Assembly (NCBI GenBank): GCA_003170035.1
Contig: PMZX01000336.1
Span: 6,156 to 15,626 of the forward strand
DNA: 9,471 bases
Direction: 5' to 3'
From: Myxococcales bacterium
Lineage (GTDB): Bacteria; Myxococcota_A; Polyangia; Fen-1088
The position numbers and the translations under genes were made by a program. Positions 7,880 to 9,471 of the stretch are shown piece after piece. The notes under the pieces are model-generated. The model was not told the DNA's origin, did no database searches, and saw only the letters and a list, made by a program, of their open reading frames with translations. The stretch's first letter is position 1; every line of letters begins with the position of its first letter.

Positions 7880-7883
7880 ATGA
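7851..7883 (+). CDS. Possible 10-codon leader ORF translationally coupled to the lipoprotein
   Basis: A GTG at 7851 stands seven bases after a clean GGAGG (7839-7843) and opens a ten-residue frame, MSNMGLWRNR. Its TGA stop at 7881-7883 overlaps the ATG of the lipoprotein (7880-7882) as ATGA, the layout of translational coupling. The peptide has no run of one amino acid that would suggest classical attenuation. The lipoprotein also has its own GGAGG inside this leader. It could be chance in a purine-rich stretch, so the call is tentative. Confidence 0.27.
   Translation: MSNMGLWRNR
7870..7874 (+). promoter_or_regulatory. Ribosome binding site fixing the lipoprotein start at 7880
   Basis: GGAGG lies five bases before the ATG at 7880. 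The same frame is open upstream to an ATG at 7706, but only the 7880 start combines a good ribosome binding site with a protein that begins directly with a signal peptide. Confidence 0.7.
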
Positions 7884-8368
7884 GACACACTCTTCTGGGA
7901 GCGGCTCTTGCACTCTCCGTTTCTGCGGCTCTCAGCCTCGGATGCGGCTCAGGTGCCCCGCCGGCTGCCAACTCGTTCACCAAAGTCTACACAGAAGTCA
8001 TCCAACCGACCTGCGCCAACGACTATTGCCATTATTACGGCGTGGCCGGCGCGAACGCACTGACCCCCGGCAACAGCGGCCTCGATATGAGTTCGAAGGT
8101 GCGCGCGTACTGGAACCTCGTCGGCCAGCCATGCATTGGGACGAGTTGCAACCAAATTGGACTGCGTGTGGTCCCGGGCGATCCAGACAAAAGCGTCATG
8201 TACCAGAAGCTCTTCCCGGCTCCGACGCTAACGTGCGGAGCCCAAATGCCGGCGGACATCAACGCGTTTTTGACCAACGGGGTCGTGCAGTTCTCTGGAA
8301 CTGCGCTTCTCCAAGAAGATCAGGACCTCATCCGGAATTGGATCCAAGATGGCGCGCAGAACAACTAG
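7880..8368 (+). CDS. Small lipoprotein with c-type-cytochrome-like motifs
   Basis: The 162-residue product begins with a type II signal peptide: Arg at position 2, a hydrophobic core at 5-20, and LSLGC with Cys22 as the lipidated residue. The +2 residue is Gly, so outer-membrane sorting is likely. The mature part reads FTKVYTEVIQPTC, then the CX4CH motif CANDYCH (Cys45, Cys50, His51), LDMSSKVRAYWNLVG, Cys85 and Cys90, VPGDPDKSVMYQKL, CGAQMP (Cys119, Met123) and a final DQDLIRNWIQDGAQNN. The order haem-type Cys-His motif, then G-x-Q-M-P, then a C-terminal I-x-x-W-I-x-x-G-A helix resembles the cytochrome-like lipoproteins common in myxobacteria and planctomycetes. It may carry haem in the periplasm, or it may keep the fold without haem. 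Its role is unknown. It stands alone on the + strand and converges with the minus-strand pair. Confidence 0.78.
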   Translation: MRHTLLGAALALSVSAALSLGCGSGAPPAANSFTKVYTEVIQPTCANDYCHYYGVAGANALTPGNSGLDMSSKVRAYWNLVGQPCIGTSCNQIGLRVVPGDPDKSVMYQKLFPAPTLTCGAQMPADINAFLTNGVVQFSGTALLQEDQDLIRNWIQDGAQNN

Positions 8369-8414
8369 GCCCCGACGCGACGCCGGCTGGATGTGCGCCT
8401 AGTCAGGACGAGGG

Positions 8415-8777
8415 CTAGTCCGGAAACTGGATCCAGTTGAACGGTGGAAAATCGTTGCCAGAACAAGGAGTCCCTTTCGGGCACACCGCACCAGGCCAGT
8501 ACGGCCCTCCGCACGTGCATTGGGTGAAGCTGGTGCCAACGCAAAGAGCGTACGCGATTGCCCCTGTGCAACCCTTGCAGGTGCCGGAGTCGATGGGTTC
8601 GTAGTACCCAGTTGAGCAGGGAAGCTCATTCCAGCCTGATGGGGGCACCCATGGCTGAGCACCCTCCGTGATTGGTTGAAACGCGCTCTCGGAGCACCCC
8701 AGGCCGGCGGCAACCGCCATGAACGCTGCAACGCCGACAATCAATGAGGATCGCACTTTGTTCATTTGTACTCGCAT
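8415..8777 (-). CDS. Small cysteine-rich lipoprotein of unknown function
   Basis: The 120-residue protein has a lipoprotein signal peptide: Arg and Lys near the start, a hydrophobic core at 12-26, and AGLGC with Cys28 as the lipidated residue. The +2 residue is Ser, which favours the outer membrane. The mature part is short and rich in Cys, Pro, Gly and Trp, with eight further cysteines at 54, 67, 70, 79, 87, 89, 99 and 105. These could form four disulfides or bind a ligand. No CXXCH haem motif is present, and I do not recognise the family. The start at 8777 is preceded by GAGAGG seven bases upstream on the minus strand; the alternative ATG at 8765 has no such site. The gene starts 28 bp after the barrel gene ends, so the two are probably one transcript, and a joint role at the outer membrane is an inference. 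Confidence 0.75.
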   Translation of the reverse strand: MRVQMNKVRSSLIVGVAAFMAVAAGLGCSESAFQPITEGAQPWVPPSGWNELPCSTGYYEPIDSGTCKGCTGAIAYALCVGTSFTQCTCGGPYWPGAVCPKGTPCSGNDFPPFNWIQFPD

Positions 8778-8784
8778 GGTTCAT

Positions 8785-8790
8785 CCTCTC
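8785..8790 (-). promoter_or_regulatory. Ribosome binding site of the cysteine-rich lipoprotein
   Basis: On the minus strand GAGAGG is followed seven bases later by the ATG at 8777. It lies inside the 28-bp gap after the barrel gene, which supports translation from a shared transcript, and it favours the 8777 start over 8765. Confidence 0.55.
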
Positions 8791-8805
8791 GCAGCACAAG
8801 GCCAG

Positions 8806-9471
8806 CTATAGGAAATGGAGAAGAGTCAGCTCGAAGCGATTGTTGTGGGCGCTCGTGCCGTCTGCCAGATTCTGATCGACCCGTTGATAGGAAAGGCCCG
8901 TCCGAATGGCGCGCGTTATGTCAAAGAAGATGTTCCCATCCACGTACCGCGAAGACTGGAAGACGGCCATGGAATTCACCCACGGCTGCGTGCGCGCACC
9001 GGGATGATAGTAGTTCGCGATATTGTTGGACTTTCCCTGACTGTAGTTTCCGCTGATGAAGATGCGCCCCCTGGGAGGCAGGTAGTACTGGATGCCGACG
9101 ATAAATGTCCGCCAATTAATCGTGTGAAGATAGTCGTTCCCATCGAACGCCACCAGTCCGGGGTCGACGTTGGGTGTGTACGGGGCGCCGACCAGGGGGG
9201 CTGCCCCGGTCGCTGGCTGCGGCGTCGCGGCTCCCGAGGCACTAACCGGGGTGAGGTCAGGCAAGGGGTACACATTCGGCATGGTCGCGCCTGCAGTCAT
9301 TCCCGTGTATTGGTCGGCATCCCCGGTACCGGTCACAAACTCTCCGGTCAGAGTCAACGCGTTTCCGCGGTCGGTGCTGTCCTTCGCAGGGATGATGGGA
9401 ATGAGCGCGTCGACCGCGAGTGCCCACCCGATGAGCGGTATCTGCGGGGCCGGCAGGGGTGCGTGCGGGTC
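8806..9471 (-). CDS. Outer-membrane beta-barrel (porin-like) protein, C-terminal part (5' end outside window)
   Basis: The minus-strand frame is open to the right edge, giving the last 221 residues of a longer protein. A TTG at 9357 is internal, since the 38 codons before it continue the same style of sequence (GWALAVDALIPIIPAKD). The chain alternates polar and hydrophobic residues in short stretches rich in Tyr, Phe and Trp, such as LTLTGEFVTG, FIVGIQYYLPP, RIFISGNYSQG, GNIFFDITRAI and GLSYQRVDQN, separated by polar turns, as expected for barrel strands. It ends NRFELTLLHFL, with hydrophobic residues at every second position like the C-terminal insertion signal of barrels. A Pro/Ala/Thr-rich loop spans about residues 70-100 of the visible part. 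It resembles porin-like proteins I associate with myxobacteria, but the substrate is unknown. It precedes the cysteine-rich lipoprotein in a likely operon. Confidence 0.78.
   Translation of the reverse strand, partial: DPHAPLPAPQIPLIGWALAVDALIPIIPAKDSTDRGNALTLTGEFVTGTGDADQYTGMTAGATMPNVYPLPDLTPVSASGAATPQPATGAAPLVGAPYTPNVDPGLVAFDGNDYLHTINWRTFIVGIQYYLPPRGRIFISGNYSQGKSNNIANYYHPGARTQPWVNSMAVFQSSRYVDGNIFFDITRAIRTGLSYQRVDQNLADGTSAHNNRFELTLLHFL

Noticed and set aside
7579..7983. Minus-strand frame whose last 35 residues look protein-like (SLTVSYSGATNLQISG)
   Set aside because: Most of it is antisense to the lipoprotein signal region, there is no ribosome site, and I cannot tie the end to any family. 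A decayed gene fragment is possible but unsupported.
8369..8414. Bidirectional terminator between the convergent lipoprotein genes
   Set aside because: The 46-bp gap shows no clear stem-loop with a T-run on either strand.
1..9471. CRISPR arrays, tRNA/rRNA genes, insertion sequences or integrase genes
   Set aside because: I saw no regularly spaced repeats, no tRNA-like clover pattern, no transposase or integrase motifs and no terminal inverted repeats.

Overview
The window is a GC-rich stretch of a Gram-negative bacterial chromosome. Two lipoproteins with type II signal peptides and an outer-membrane beta-barrel imply an outer membrane. A hybrid kinase of the HisKA-HATPase-REC type, a cytochrome-like lipoprotein of a style I associate with myxobacteria, and a porin-like barrel point loosely to Myxococcota or a related delta-type lineage. 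That placement is inference from remembered families, not from a search.

Layout: five genes run on the + strand. They are the 3' part of a hybrid histidine kinase (3-1043), a GH38 alpha-mannosidase with a TTG start (1178-3670), a membrane glycosyltransferase of the ceramide-glucosyltransferase/HpnI type (3788-5026), kduI (5111-5944) and an ExuT/ACS-type major facilitator transporter (5985-7556). A 323-bp gap follows, which I read as regulatory/leader sequence, and then a small lipoprotein with a c-type-cytochrome-like pattern (7880-8368, +). Convergent to it is a minus-strand pair: an outer-membrane beta-barrel cut by the window edge (8806-9471) and, 28 bp downstream of it, a cysteine-rich lipoprotein (8415-8777).

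The best-supported functional unit is kduI plus the transporter. KduI isomerises the 4-deoxy-5-keto uronate released from unsaturated pectin or glycosaminoglycan fragments, and ExuT-type permeases import hexuronates or related sugar acids, so the pair reads as a uronate uptake-and-entry cassette. Both genes lack a recognisable Shine-Dalgarno sequence, whereas GH38, the glycosyltransferase and both lipoproteins have good ones, so the cassette may have a different history. The GH38-glycosyltransferase pair could act on the same mannose-containing glycan or glycolipid, but that is only a neighbourhood argument.

I did not find a clear new defence or mobile system. The less ordinary points are a roughly 75-residue insertion before the last helix of the transporter, a CX4CH haem-like motif in the lipoprotein with a possible 10-codon coupled leader in front of it, and the cysteine-rich lipoprotein paired with a barrel.
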